Assembly (NCBI GenBank): GCA_019911805.1
Contig: JAIOJV010000048.1
Span: forward strand, 1 to 64,000
Length of the DNA stretch: 64,000 nt
DNA from: Gammaproteobacteria bacterium
GTDB lineage: Bacteria; Pseudomonadota; Gammaproteobacteria; Thiohalobacterales; Thiohalobacteraceae
Direction: 5' to 3'
Shown piece after piece: positions 11,829 through 19,950 of this stretch. Made by a program: the position numbers and the translations under genes. Under the pieces are notes generated by a model, which searched no databases, was not told the origin of the DNA, and was given only the letters and a program-made list of their open reading frames with translations. Position 1 is the stretch's first letter, and each line of letters begins with the position of its first letter.

Positions 11829-12204
11829 ATTTGAACCGCCAAGACGCGGAGGACGCCAAGAAAAACCTTTTTTGAACCGCCAAGGCGCCAAGACGCCAAG
11901 ACATCAAGGATATTTGAACCGCCAAGGCGCGGAGGACGCCAAGAAAAGCCTTTTTTAAACCGCCAAGGCGCCCAGACGCCAAGACATCAAGAATGTTTGA
12001 ACCGCCAAGGCGCCAAGAACGCCAAGAGAGAGTTGATGATGTAAGGATCAGCCGGTTGTCCAGTGTCGCGTGTTCTCCTGTGGCTGCCTGTCGGTTTTTA
12101 CATTCAACCAGCTTTATCTTGGCGTCTTGGCGCCTTGGCGGTTCAATACTCTTTCTTGGCGTCCTCCGCGTCTTGGCGGTTCATAGCGGTTCATAGCGGT
12201 TCAT
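11829..12204. repeat. Family B repeat array: five tandem left arms and two inverted right arms
   Basis: Units beginning gaaccgcc/aaaccgcc start at 11833, 11874, 11916, 11957 and 11999, a spacing of 41-42 bp. Two unit types alternate, one containing gcggaggacgccaag and the other gcgccaagacgccaagacat, so 11833-11915 and 11916-11998 are near-identical 83-bp duplicates. Inverted copies of both types follow at 12118-12144 and 12154-12182, after about 90 bp of different sequence. A short run of agcggttcat direct repeats then continues to about 12204. This fills the gap between the kinase gene and the phosphoketolase-like gene. No reading frame is credible. Confidence 0.93.
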
Positions 12205-12216
12205 GAAAGAGTTTAA

Positions 12217-14433
12217 TCACCGTCCCAACAACACCCGCGCCCGTGCCTCGATCACCGGGGCGTCCACGCCGTTGAAATTCATCAGCTCACCGGGCGTGGC
12301 GACGGTCTCGCCGCGTTGCCAGCACAGGGCGTCGCGCTTGGTCGAACTGCGCAGCAGCACCGGTTCCAGCGTCGCGCTCGGGCCGCCGCTGACGGCGAGC
12401 AGGGCGTCGGCGTCGAACAGCTGCGCGAAACACGTGTCGTCCATGAACTTTCCGTCCGGTTCGCTGACAGTGTCCCAGCTCACGTCGCCGGGGCGATACA
12501 GTCGGCGTGGGTTGGCCACGCTGACGATGCGTACGCGCACGCCGGTCTGCTCCAGGCGGTCTTTCGCCGTGAACACCGGCAGCAGGATCATGTCGCCGGC
12601 CACCGCCATGACGATCAGCGGGCCGGTGCCATGCGCGGTCTCGTACAGTGTTACGGCACCGTCTTCGATGGCCGCACGTGCCTGTGCGAGGGTGATGCGC
12701 ACCGGCAGCGCCGTCTTCGAAGCGAAGATGGCGATGGATTTGTTGTGGGTGCCCAGCGCCCAGTCGTAGGCCGCCTGGATCATATTGGCGTCGCACGGGA
12801 ACAAGGGGTAATGATTGCCGTTGCGCATCATTGCGGCACAATACGCTTCGAGCTCGGGGCGTTGATGTGTCCAGCCGTTACGACCCTGTTCCAACGCACC
12901 GGCAGTGAACATGTTCACCTGCGAGGGTGTCCTGCGGCGTAGTTCGGCCAGCGCCTGTGAAACTGTTTGCACGATCGGCCAGCCGTTGATGGCGAAGCTC
13001 TCGTAGGACAGCCACAGTGAACGGCCACCGAACAGGGCGATGGCCGCGGCCAGGCCGGCGCACGCGTCTTCGCTCAACGGTTCGTAGACCTGCCCGTGCG
13101 GCGACTGGTTGTACAGCGGGTCGGTCGTCGGATGGCGGATCTTCAATGCGTCGTTGATATTCTTCATCGCCGAGGCCTCGTTGCCGTCGGCATTGCTTAC
13201 GATGAAAGACGGATCGCGCTGGCCCACGGCGGCGACCACGGCACCGAAGGCGGTGGCCGGCACCTGCTGCTCACCGACCGGGAATTCCTGCAGCGGCAGC
13301 ACGCCGAGATCGGGCAGGGTGCGCTCACGCTCAGTGGCCACGGTCTGGCCCGCGGGACCGCCGCCGGCACGGGTGAGATTCGTGCGTACCAGTTCCCAGG
13401 TATCCATGGGCAGTGCACGGCGCTTGAGGCCGTCCATGATGCGCTCGGCATCCAGGGTGTCGGCCGGATACAGGTTATGCGCCTTGGCGCCGAGGGCGTG
13501 CACGCCCGCCCCCTTGAGCTGTTTGATGATGAAGGCTGTGAGCCGGCCGCCCAGTGCCTGCCTGGCCGCGCGCTCGATACCTTCGAGCACAGCGCCCTGG
13601 AAGGCCAGCCGCTGCGTGGGCGAGAAGCGTGTGCTGTCGACATAGGCACCGTCCTGATCGCGGTCGTCGAAATCCTTGGCATCGACCAGAATCACATCCT
13701 CGAAACCATGTGCCTTCCAATAACCGATCATCGCCTCATTGGACAGCAGCGACACCATGGAATGGTGCTCCTGGCTGTAGCCGTTCCACACCAGCACCGG
13801 CAGGAAGTTGGTCACCTGCGGGAACGCGGTCTTGAAGTGCATGAACGCGGACATGATGTAGGGCTCGCCCAGGCCGCCGTCACCGAGGGTCACGGGGAAC
13901 AAGGTGCCGGGGTTGAGCAGGGCGCCGCCCATGGCGAAGTGCTGGCCCTGACCCAAAGGACCGGCCGGGGCGAGCAGACCGGGGATGGCGCCGGACAGGT
14001 GGCCGAGCAGACCATGACGTTCGCGGAAGCGTGCGCACAGATCGGCCACGGTGCGGATATCCATCGCCGCGAGTGAGCCGTCGAGAAACATGGCGCTGTA
14101 GAAGCCGGGGGCGTGGTGACCCACCTCGGTGACGATGTGTTTGTGACCGAGCATCAGCAGCGCGGCATGGGCCTCGGCCGAGGAGGCATAGCCGCCCGGA
14201 TGGCCGGAGGCCTTGCTGCCGCAGACCTGCAGGGTGAGGTAGCGCAAGGCGTCGGCTGCCAGCAGGGTCTGGAATACTGCGGCCGGGTCGGCCGGGTCGG
14301 TGATGGCGGTCGCGCCTGCGGCGATGGCCGGCGTGGCGGCGAACCGGTCGGCGCCCGGCCAGGGTTGGCCGTAATAGTGGATGCCGTCGCGGAAGTCGCC
14401 TGTGGTCAACGTGAGTTCGGGGGTACTGCTCAT
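12217..14433 (-). CDS. Phosphoketolase/transketolase-like TPP-dependent enzyme
   Basis: A 738-residue thiamine diphosphate enzyme resembling the phosphoketolase (XFP) family more than true transketolases. The TPP motif is GDG at 184-186 with WNGY 31 residues on (N217). SGHPGGYASS, SYESFAINGW and QGRNGWTHQRPELEAY follow phosphoketolase order, as does the C-terminal domain. It is shorter than classical phosphoketolases (about 790 residues) and has GDGG where those have GDGE, so the reaction (acetyl-phosphate formation or another ketose-phosphate conversion) is uncertain. The ATG at 14433 has AGGAG 8 bp upstream. It is the first gene of the minus-strand cluster and divergent from an IclR regulator. 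Confidence 0.82.
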   Translation of the reverse strand: MSSTPELTLTTGDFRDGIHYYGQPWPGADRFAATPAIAAGATAITDPADPAAVFQTLLAADALRYLTLQVCGSKASGHPGGYASSAEAHAALLMLGHKHIVTEVGHHAPGFYSAMFLDGSLAAMDIRTVADLCARFRERHGLLGHLSGAIPGLLAPAGPLGQGQHFAMGGALLNPGTLFPVTLGDGGLGEPYIMSAFMHFKTAFPQVTNFLPVLVWNGYSQEHHSMVSLLSNEAMIGYWKAHGFEDVILVDAKDFDDRDQDGAYVDSTRFSPTQRLAFQGAVLEGIERAARQALGGRLTAFIIKQLKGAGVHALGAKAHNLYPADTLDAERIMDGLKRRALPMDTWELVRTNLTRAGGGPAGQTVATERERTLPDLGVLPLQEFPVGEQQVPATAFGAVVAAVGQRDPSFIVSNADGNEASAMKNINDALKIRHPTTDPLYNQSPHGQVYEPLSEDACAGLAAAIALFGGRSLWLSYESFAINGWPIVQTVSQALAELRRRTPSQVNMFTAGALEQGRNGWTHQRPELEAYCAAMMRNGNHYPLFPCDANMIQAAYDWALGTHNKSIAIFASKTALPVRITLAQARAAIEDGAVTLYETAHGTGPLIVMAVAGDMILLPVFTAKDRLEQTGVRVRIVSVANPRRLYRPGDVSWDTVSEPDGKFMDDTCFAQLFDADALLAVSGGPSATLEPVLLRSSTKRDALCWQRGETVATPGELMNFNGVDAPVIEARARVLLGR

Positions 14434-14467
14434 GGGTGGACTCCTGCTGAAAATCTCAGTTGCACGT

Positions 14468-14518
14468 ACGATACGGGGTCGGCTATGATTCCGCAATCCG
14501 CAATCGATTCCGTATCGT
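14468..14518. promoter_or_regulatory. Candidate operator between the phosphoketolase-like gene and iclR-type gene
   Basis: The 92-bp divergent spacer contains an exact 9-bp inverted repeat, acgatacgg at 14468-14476 and ccgtatcgt at 14510-14518. A direct repeat (tccgcaa twice, 14490-14503) lies between the arms. IclR-family regulators typically bind such spacers and control both directions. The assignment to this regulator is inferred from position. Confidence 0.5.
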
Positions 14519-14525
14519 GAAATTT

Positions 14526-15284
14526 ATGACAACAAAATCTCCTGAGTCCCACACCGGTTCGGTCCAGGTCATCGATCGTTTGACCGCGCTGTTGGAGGCC
14601 CTCGCCCGCCAGCGGGATGCAGTCAGCCTGAAAGTGCTGGCTGCCGACACCGGGCTGCATCCGTCCACGGCCTTCCGCATCCTGGCCGCGGCCATCGAGA
14701 ACGGCCTGGTCGCGCGCGAGGGCAGCCACTACCGGCTGGGTATCCGCCTGCTGCAATGGGGCAACCGCGTGGCCTCGCACCAGGATCTGCGCCGCGCGGC
14801 ACGGCCGTTGATGGAGGCCTTGCGCGACCGCATCGGCGAGACGGTGAACCTCACCGTGCGCCAAGGCGACGAAGTGGTCTATCTCGATCGGGCGCTGCCC
14901 GAGCGCATGATGCGCGTGGAACAGCGCGTCGGCAGCCGCGCGCCCCTGCACGTGACCGCGGTCGGCAAGCTGATGCTGGGCGAGGGTGGCGCCGACGCGT
15001 GCCGGGCATATGCGCAGCGTACCGGTCTGCCGGGCTACACGCGCTACAGCCTCATTGACGAGGAACAGCTGGTGCAGCATGTCTCCGGTTGCCTGCGTGC
15101 CGGCTTCGCCTATGATGACGAAGAGGCCGAGACCGGGGTCGGCTGCATCGGTGTGCTGGTGCATGACGACAGCGACGAGATCGTCGCCGGCCTGTCGATC
15201 TCGGCGCCCATCGAACGGCGCCGTGATGAGTGGGTGGAACTGCTCCAGGACACCGCGCGCGAATTGTCTGCGCGGCTGGGCTGA
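14526..15284 (+). CDS. IclR family transcriptional regulator
   Basis: A 252-residue DNA-binding regulator. The N-terminal winged helix-turn-helix spans about residues 16-75 (SLKVLAADTGLHPSTAFRIL, wing near EGSHYRLG). The C-terminal IclR ligand-binding domain (about 80-250) shows GETVNLTVRQGDEVVYLDR and a GVGCIGVLVHDD segment. The ATG at 14526 is preferred because upstream in-frame codons belong to the divergent promoter region. It is transcribed away from the phosphoketolase-like gene and most likely controls the sugar-acid kinase/glycolate oxidase cluster. The effector is unknown. Confidence 0.93.
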   Translation: MTTKSPESHTGSVQVIDRLTALLEALARQRDAVSLKVLAADTGLHPSTAFRILAAAIENGLVAREGSHYRLGIRLLQWGNRVASHQDLRRAARPLMEALRDRIGETVNLTVRQGDEVVYLDRALPERMMRVEQRVGSRAPLHVTAVGKLMLGEGGADACRAYAQRTGLPGYTRYSLIDEEQLVQHVSGCLRAGFAYDDEEAETGVGCIGVLVHDDSDEIVAGLSISAPIERRRDEWVELLQDTARELSARLG

Positions 15285-15512
15285 GCGGTGATCCGGTCAC
15301 CTTCCGCAGCCAAGCGTTTCTGGCCACGGAATCCACGGAACAACACGGACAAGGGCAAAATACCGGCAGTCTCACCGAGAATGTACGTCATGTGCGCGAT
15401 CGGAGCTGGCGTCATTTTAAAAGCCAACTTTTACCGCGAAGGACACAAAGGATTTCGAAATGATTGGTGCTTGGAGTCTGGACAGGTGTTGCGCTACGCC
15501 GTCACTCGATTA
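15285..15512. other. Intergenic region with decayed repeat fragments
   Basis: No gene is supported. A family A-like arm fragment lies at about 15318-15356 (ggccacggaatccacggaac and continuation). A family C half-arm lies at 15429-15450 (accgcgaaggacacaaagga). These look like remnants next to the intact element that follows. Confidence 0.6.
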
Positions 15513-15735
15513 TTGGCCACGGAAACACACGGAACAACACGGAAAGAATCCTAATGGGGAGCCTCTGATTAATTCGTCGTACCGTCATTGCTTCGCTTCG
15601 CTTGCAATGACGGATTAATCAGAGGCTTCATAGGTAAACCCCGGATCATTCCCCGCGGTTTGGTTTTCGGGTTTTACACAATGAACCTTTGCCGTGTTGT
15701 TCCGTGTGTTTCCGTGGCCAACAGTATTTTTGATT
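15513..15735. repeat. Family A element carrying a nested palindrome
   Basis: The left arm at about 15514-15546 contains ggccacggaaacacacggaa. The right arm at about 15692-15730 contains ttccgtgtgtttccgtggcc followed by an AT-rich tail like other right arms. Between them lies an unrelated perfect-stem palindrome (15561-15626). The end of the element is about 20 bp upstream of the tpm start codon and supplies most of its leader. Confidence 0.85.
15561..15626. repeat. Family F palindrome nested in a family A element
   Basis: An outer 13-bp perfect stem (gcctctgattaat at 15561-15573 with attaatcagaggc at 15614-15626) and an inner 9-bp stem (cgtcattgc with gcaatgacg) surround a cttcgcttcgctt loop. 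It is not followed by a T run, so a simple terminator is unlikely. It resembles dispersed short palindromes common in bacterial genomes. Confidence 0.85.
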
Positions 15736-15753
15736 TTTGACTGAGGACTGTGC

Positions 15754-16410
15754 ATGGATCCAAGTTTCTGGCTTGCGCGTTGGGAGGCCAACGAAATCGG
15801 TTTTCATCAACCGGATATCAATCCATATCTGCCGCGCTACTGGCCGCGGCTGCAGGCACCGCACGCCGGGCGTGTGTTCGTGCCACTGTGCGGCAAGAGC
15901 CGCGATATGCTGTGGCTGACGGGCGAGGGCTACCGTGTCATTGGCGTGGAGATCAGTCCCATCGCCGTACAGGCCTTCTTCGCCGAGAGCGATCTGCAGC
16001 CGCAGGTGGATGCAGACGACCGTTTCCGAGTGCATCGGACCGCCGAGATCACGCTGCTGGAGGGTGATTTCTTCGATCTCCGGCAGGCGGATCTCGGCCA
16101 TCCGGTGGCGGTGTACGACCGGGCATCGCTGATCGCGCTGCCACCGGAGATGCGCCAGCGCTATGCGCGGCAGCTGGCAGCGTTGCTGTTGCCCGGCACC
16201 CCCGTGCTGCTGATCACGCTCGACTACCCGCAGGCGGAGATGGATGGCCCACCGTTCGCCGTCACGTCGGCGGAGGTGGCAGAACTCTACGCCGCGCATT
16301 TTTCCATCGCCGCGCTCCCCGGTCAGGATATCCTCGCCGAGAGTCCCGGCTTCAAGGCGCGTGGCCTGACGCGCCTGACTGAACAGGCCTATCAGCTGGT
16401 GCGTCGCTGA
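15754..16410 (+). CDS. tpm: Thiopurine S-methyltransferase family protein
   Basis: A cytoplasmic S-adenosylmethionine-dependent methyltransferase of 218 residues. Bacterial TPMTs methylate thiopurines and selenium or tellurium compounds. The typical N-terminus MDPSFWLARWEANEIGFHQ, the SAM-binding VFVPLCGKSRDMLWL region (about 43-57) and GVEISPIAVQAFF are present, followed by YDRASLIALPPEMR. The ATG has a GAGG site upstream. It stands alone between a repeat-filled gap and the VWA gene. A small stem-loop (16424-16445) follows the stop without a T run. Confidence 0.93.
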   Translation: MDPSFWLARWEANEIGFHQPDINPYLPRYWPRLQAPHAGRVFVPLCGKSRDMLWLTGEGYRVIGVEISPIAVQAFFAESDLQPQVDADDRFRVHRTAEITLLEGDFFDLRQADLGHPVAVYDRASLIALPPEMRQRYARQLAALLLPGTPVLLITLDYPQAEMDGPPFAVTSAEVAELYAAHFSIAALPGQDILAESPGFKARGLTRLTEQAYQLVRR

Positions 16411-16592
16411 GGGCGGTGTGCCGTCAAGGCGAATCGATCGCCTTGTCCGCCTGTCCTGGCTTGGCTCTTGCAGGTAAATCTTTGAATTACTGTCGGATCT
16501 CACGGTCGTTACCGTCACCACGCTGTGGCCAGGGTAGCGCTGCCGTTATTTAAAGACATGATTTTAAAAGATTTACTGAAGAGGTGCTGGCT

Positions 16593-18197
16593 ATGACGAA
16601 TGACAGCGCAGCGCGACGCAAGCACTGCGGCCGTCGCCGACCGCGCAGGTCCTCTGGCGCCCGCATCGGCTGCATCTGGATCGTCCTCAGCGGAATTCTG
16701 GCGGTACCGGCGTCGTTCGCGAGTGCCCCGGCGACGGCGGGCCGATCCGGCGTCGACGCGGTGCTCGTCATCGATAGCTCCGGCAGCATGCGGGAGACCG
16801 ACCCGCGGCGCTTGCGCGTACCGGCGGCGAAACTGTTCATCTCACTACTGGGCGTCGAGGACCGCGTCGGACTGGTCAGTTTCAGTGATGCCGGCTATCC
16901 GGTGACGCGGCTCACGCCGACCACCGGCGCCAATCGCGAGCGGCTGCTGCAGGGTGTCGACAAGGTCTCGGCCAAGGGCGCCTACACCAACCTGCATGCC
17001 GCATTGACGGCGGGCGTGGCGCTATTGCAAGGCGATGATCTACCGGATCGCAGCCCTGATCTGGAACGCCGTCGCCTGCTGCTGCTGATGTCCGACGGCC
17101 GCATGGATACCGGCGACTTCGAGCGTGACCGGGCGTTGCTCGACAAGATCCGTGGCGAGACACTTCCCGCCCTGGCTGCGGCCGGCATCGAGGTCTACAC
17201 CATCGCCTTCACCGAGGCCTCGGACATGGCGTTACTGCACGAGATGGCGGCGCGCACCGCGGGCATGTCGCGCCTGGCCTCCAACGATCACGAACTGCAA
17301 GCGGCCTTCAGCCAGATCTTCGAGCGTGCCAAACAGCCCGACATGCTGCCCATCCGCGGTGGCGAATTCCAGGTCGACGCGGCCGTTGCCGAGGTCACGG
17401 TCGTGGCCTCGAAGGCCACGCCTGCGGTGAAGATCCGCCTGGAGACACCAGAGGGCCGGACGCTCGCTGCGACCGCTGCGGGCGAGGGGGTGCGCTGGTT
17501 CGAATCTGAGCAGTTCGACATGATCACCGTGCCGCGGCCGCAAGCCGGCCGCTGGCGTCTGCTGGCCAGCGACGATCGCGACAGCCGTGCCTATATCGTG
17601 ACCGATCTCGGCATGGATGCGTACCTTGGCGAGACACCCGTCTATGTGGGCAGCGAACAGGCCGCCGAGGCCTGGCTGGTGCAGAATGGCGAAATCATCA
17701 CCGCAGATGAATTGCTCGCGCAGACGCGCTTTCAGCTGCAGATCTTCCATCCCGACGGCACGCTGAGCGAGGTGGCGCTGGCGGACACGGGCCTGAACGG
17801 TGACCGTGCCGGTGGCGATGGTGTGTTCAGCCAGCCCGTCGTCTTCACACAGCCCGGGCAACAGCGCGTGCGGGTGACCGCCAGCGGCGGGACCTTCGAG
17901 CGGGAAAAGACCCTGTTCGTGGAGGCCGTGGCAGCAGACGTCGCGGTCGCGCAGACGGCGGCACCGGCCGTCGCAGACGAGCCGGCTACGGTACCTGCAG
18001 CAACCGAGCCGGAGGTTGCATCCGCGGCCGAGGCGCAGGCCGCCGGCACAGCGCCCGAATCCGGGATCAATATCGGTCTGGTCGTCTCGCTGTTCGTGTT
18101 GGTCAACGCGTTGATCGCCGCGTTCGTCGGCGGCGTGATCTTCTGGCGCCGGCGCCGCGCGGCAACGACGGCACCGGCCGCGCAGGACGTCGACTGA
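16593..18197 (+). CDS. VWA domain membrane protein
   Basis: An exported or membrane protein of 534 residues with unknown specific role. A hydrophobic N-terminal segment (about 25-45) leads into a von Willebrand factor A domain with an intact MIDAS motif, DSSGSM at residues 61-66, for divalent metal binding. A beta-rich middle region follows, then an Ala/Pro/Glu-rich linker, and finally a C-terminal transmembrane helix (INIGLVVSLFVLVNALIAAF) and basic tail. Topology suggests a large periplasmic part anchored near the C-terminus. The ATG at 16593 has GAGG about 8 bp upstream; a GTG at 16584 is possible. A coiled-coil membrane protein gene follows after 6 bp, implying an operon. Confidence 0.82.
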   Translation: MTNDSAARRKHCGRRRPRRSSGARIGCIWIVLSGILAVPASFASAPATAGRSGVDAVLVIDSSGSMRETDPRRLRVPAAKLFISLLGVEDRVGLVSFSDAGYPVTRLTPTTGANRERLLQGVDKVSAKGAYTNLHAALTAGVALLQGDDLPDRSPDLERRRLLLLMSDGRMDTGDFERDRALLDKIRGETLPALAAAGIEVYTIAFTEASDMALLHEMAARTAGMSRLASNDHELQAAFSQIFERAKQPDMLPIRGGEFQVDAAVAEVTVVASKATPAVKIRLETPEGRTLAATAAGEGVRWFESEQFDMITVPRPQAGRWRLLASDDRDSRAYIVTDLGMDAYLGETPVYVGSEQAAEAWLVQNGEIITADELLAQTRFQLQIFHPDGTLSEVALADTGLNGDRAGGDGVFSQPVVFTQPGQQRVRVTASGGTFEREKTLFVEAVAADVAVAQTAAPAVADEPATVPAATEPEVASAAEAQAAGTAPESGINIGLVVSLFVLVNALIAAFVGGVIFWRRRRAATTAPAAQDVD

Positions 18198-18203
18198 GGC
18201 GCG

Positions 18204-19256
18204 GTGGTGACCGCGCCCGCGTTCTACGCACTGCTCGGCCTGCTCGAGGCGTTGGTGGTCCTGGGCGTGGTCGTGGGGGTGCTGTTCTACCGGCTGCGGC
18301 GCAGTCGTGCCGAGACTGCGGCGCTTCGATGCCGTCTCGAGCCGGCCACACCGACGGATGCGGCCACGGCCACGCTGTCTGATTATGCCGGCTTTCTGCG
18401 CCAGCAGATTGAGCGGTCGAACCGCCTGTTGGGCGAGACGACCGAGGCCGTCGCAGGCACCGCTGTAGCGACCGCGGCCGATCCACAGACCGACCCCCAT
18501 ATCGACCCCGAGACCGACCCGGAAGTACGGCAGATGCTGGCGCTGCGACAGCAGTTCCTGCAAGTGGAGCTGACCGCTCAGGGCCCAGCCGCCGCGGGAG
18601 ATACGCTCGCATGGCGGACGCGCCTGGTCGAGGGACTGAATGCACTGGTCACCAGCTGGTGTTCACCGACGGACGCGCCGGAGGGCGTCGCCTCCGCGGC
18701 ACGTGATGAACTGACCCAGTTACGCGAGCAGATCGCCCACCTGAGATCCGTGATCGACAACCAGCACGCGGTCATGCGCGAACTGCGCGAGTCGCTCGAA
18801 GCGCATGGTGGAGAGGACGAGGCGTTGCAGACGATGGTACAGCGACTCGCTGTCGTGGGGCGTGAGGGCGAGGCACTGCAGCTGCGTCTCGGCGCCAGGG
18901 CGCGGGAGGAGGAACGGGCGCTGCGTGCCCATCCGGATGCCGAGCCACTGCGCGACCTGGTCGGCAGTCAGCAAAATACCATCCAGCATCTCCGACAGCT
19001 GCTGGCGCAGCTCGCCCCCGCAGGCGACACGGCCGAGGCGGTGCAGGCCACCATCGGTACGATCCAGCGCACCAACGATGAATTGAACGGTTGCATTGCG
19101 GTACTGGAAGACGAGAACACCATGCTCCGCGCCCGGGTCGAGGATCTGCAGGTACAGCTGGCGGGACTGGATGGGCAGACGGAAACGCCTCCCCGGCAGA
19201 CCGCGGCCGACACCAACGACCTGCTGAAGACGCTGTTCGACCAACCGGATACCTGA
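18204..19256 (+). CDS. Membrane-anchored coiled-coil protein of unknown function
   Basis: 350 residues. One N-terminal transmembrane helix (about 6-28, LLGLLEALVVLGVVVGVLFY) is followed by a basic stop-transfer stretch. The long remainder is helical and probably cytoplasmic, with heptad-like stretches at about 165-235 and 255-335. I recognise no enzymatic motif. It uses a GTG start 6 bp after the VWA gene and is very likely translated with it. The pairing suggests a two-protein envelope complex in which the VWA protein supplies the periplasmic domain and this one the cytoplasmic scaffold (inference). Confidence 0.72.
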   Translation: MVTAPAFYALLGLLEALVVLGVVVGVLFYRLRRSRAETAALRCRLEPATPTDAATATLSDYAGFLRQQIERSNRLLGETTEAVAGTAVATAADPQTDPHIDPETDPEVRQMLALRQQFLQVELTAQGPAAAGDTLAWRTRLVEGLNALVTSWCSPTDAPEGVASAARDELTQLREQIAHLRSVIDNQHAVMRELRESLEAHGGEDEALQTMVQRLAVVGREGEALQLRLGARAREEERALRAHPDAEPLRDLVGSQQNTIQHLRQLLAQLAPAGDTAEAVQATIGTIQRTNDELNGCIAVLEDENTMLRARVEDLQVQLAGLDGQTETPPRQTAADTNDLLKTLFDQPDT

Positions 19257-19306
19257 TCCGGCGGGTCGGTGACCCCGGTGCGGCCCGGTGCGGCGCCCGA
19301 AGATTC

Positions 19307-19840
19307 CTAGGGAATTCTGAAATAATGTCCGGCGCCGACGATGCGGTCTCGCCAGTAGGGACTGGCGAGGGACTCTACGCTGACGCGCTTGCCGGTGCTC
19401 GGCGCATGCACGAAGCGCCCATCGCCCACGTAGATACCGACGTGCGAGATCCGCCGCCCTCCGATGTCGAAGAAGATCAGGTCACCCGGGAGCAGATTGC
19501 GGTCGCCGACCGGGCGAGAGGCGCGGAACTGGCGGTCGGCGGTGCGCGGTACCGGGATACCCGCCTGCGCGAAGCTGAAGCTGACCAGGCCGCTGCAGTC
19601 GAAGCCGCGCGGGCTGGAGCCGCCGTAGCGGTAGGGCGTGCCCACCATGTTCTTCGCAGTCTGCACCACCGCGCCCCGGGACCCCGACGGCACGGGGTGT
19701 GCGGTGCGCACGTCCTCCGGTGTGATCACCGTCACCGGCGGTCGGCTCGCGCAGCCGGACAGCGCCAGCAGTACTGCGGCCAGCCACAGCAGCGGTGGCA
19801 GGTGGAGTCTCGGCCGATGAGGGGCTGGATGCAGATTCAT
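19307..19840 (-). CDS. NlpC/P60 family lipoprotein (C40 peptidase)
   Basis: A probable outer-membrane lipoprotein of 177 residues that cleaves stem peptides of peptidoglycan. The signal sequence ends in a lipobox LSGC with Cys30. The NlpC/P60 domain carries the catalytic Cys82 in FDCSGLVSF and His133 in SHVGIYVGDG, with a third polar residue near His145. Length and layout resemble the small NlpC/Spr-type lipoproteins. It converges with the coiled-coil gene and is divergent from mrcB, fitting a cell-wall role in this part of the window. Confidence 0.93.
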   Translation of the reverse strand: MNLHPAPHRPRLHLPPLLWLAAVLLALSGCASRPPVTVITPEDVRTAHPVPSGSRGAVVQTAKNMVGTPYRYGGSSPRGFDCSGLVSFSFAQAGIPVPRTADRQFRASRPVGDRNLLPGDLIFFDIGGRRISHVGIYVGDGRFVHAPSTGKRVSVESLASPYWRDRIVGAGHYFRIP

Positions 19841-19950
19841 GGCTGACAGCGGGACGCGGGTCGCGTACCCTTAGGCGCGCTCGTTGAAGGACATGAGATA
19901 CCCCGTTTAGCCGGACCACAGTCCAGATTCTTTAGCCTCGACCGATCCCT

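Noticed and set aside
10716-11834. Plus-strand open frame (372 codons) across the sugar-acid kinase
   Set aside because: Composition is His/Arg/Ala-rich with no recognisable motif. The minus strand encodes a clear DUF1537 protein with family start and end.
11829-12204. CRISPR array
   Set aside because: The regularly spaced units first suggest CRISPR, but the intervening sequence is itself repeated and not unique. The array turns round into inverted copies, and no cas genes are present.
15561-15626. Rho-independent terminator
   Set aside because: The stem is strong but there is no downstream T run, and it is not placed near a stop codon. It fits a dispersed palindrome better.
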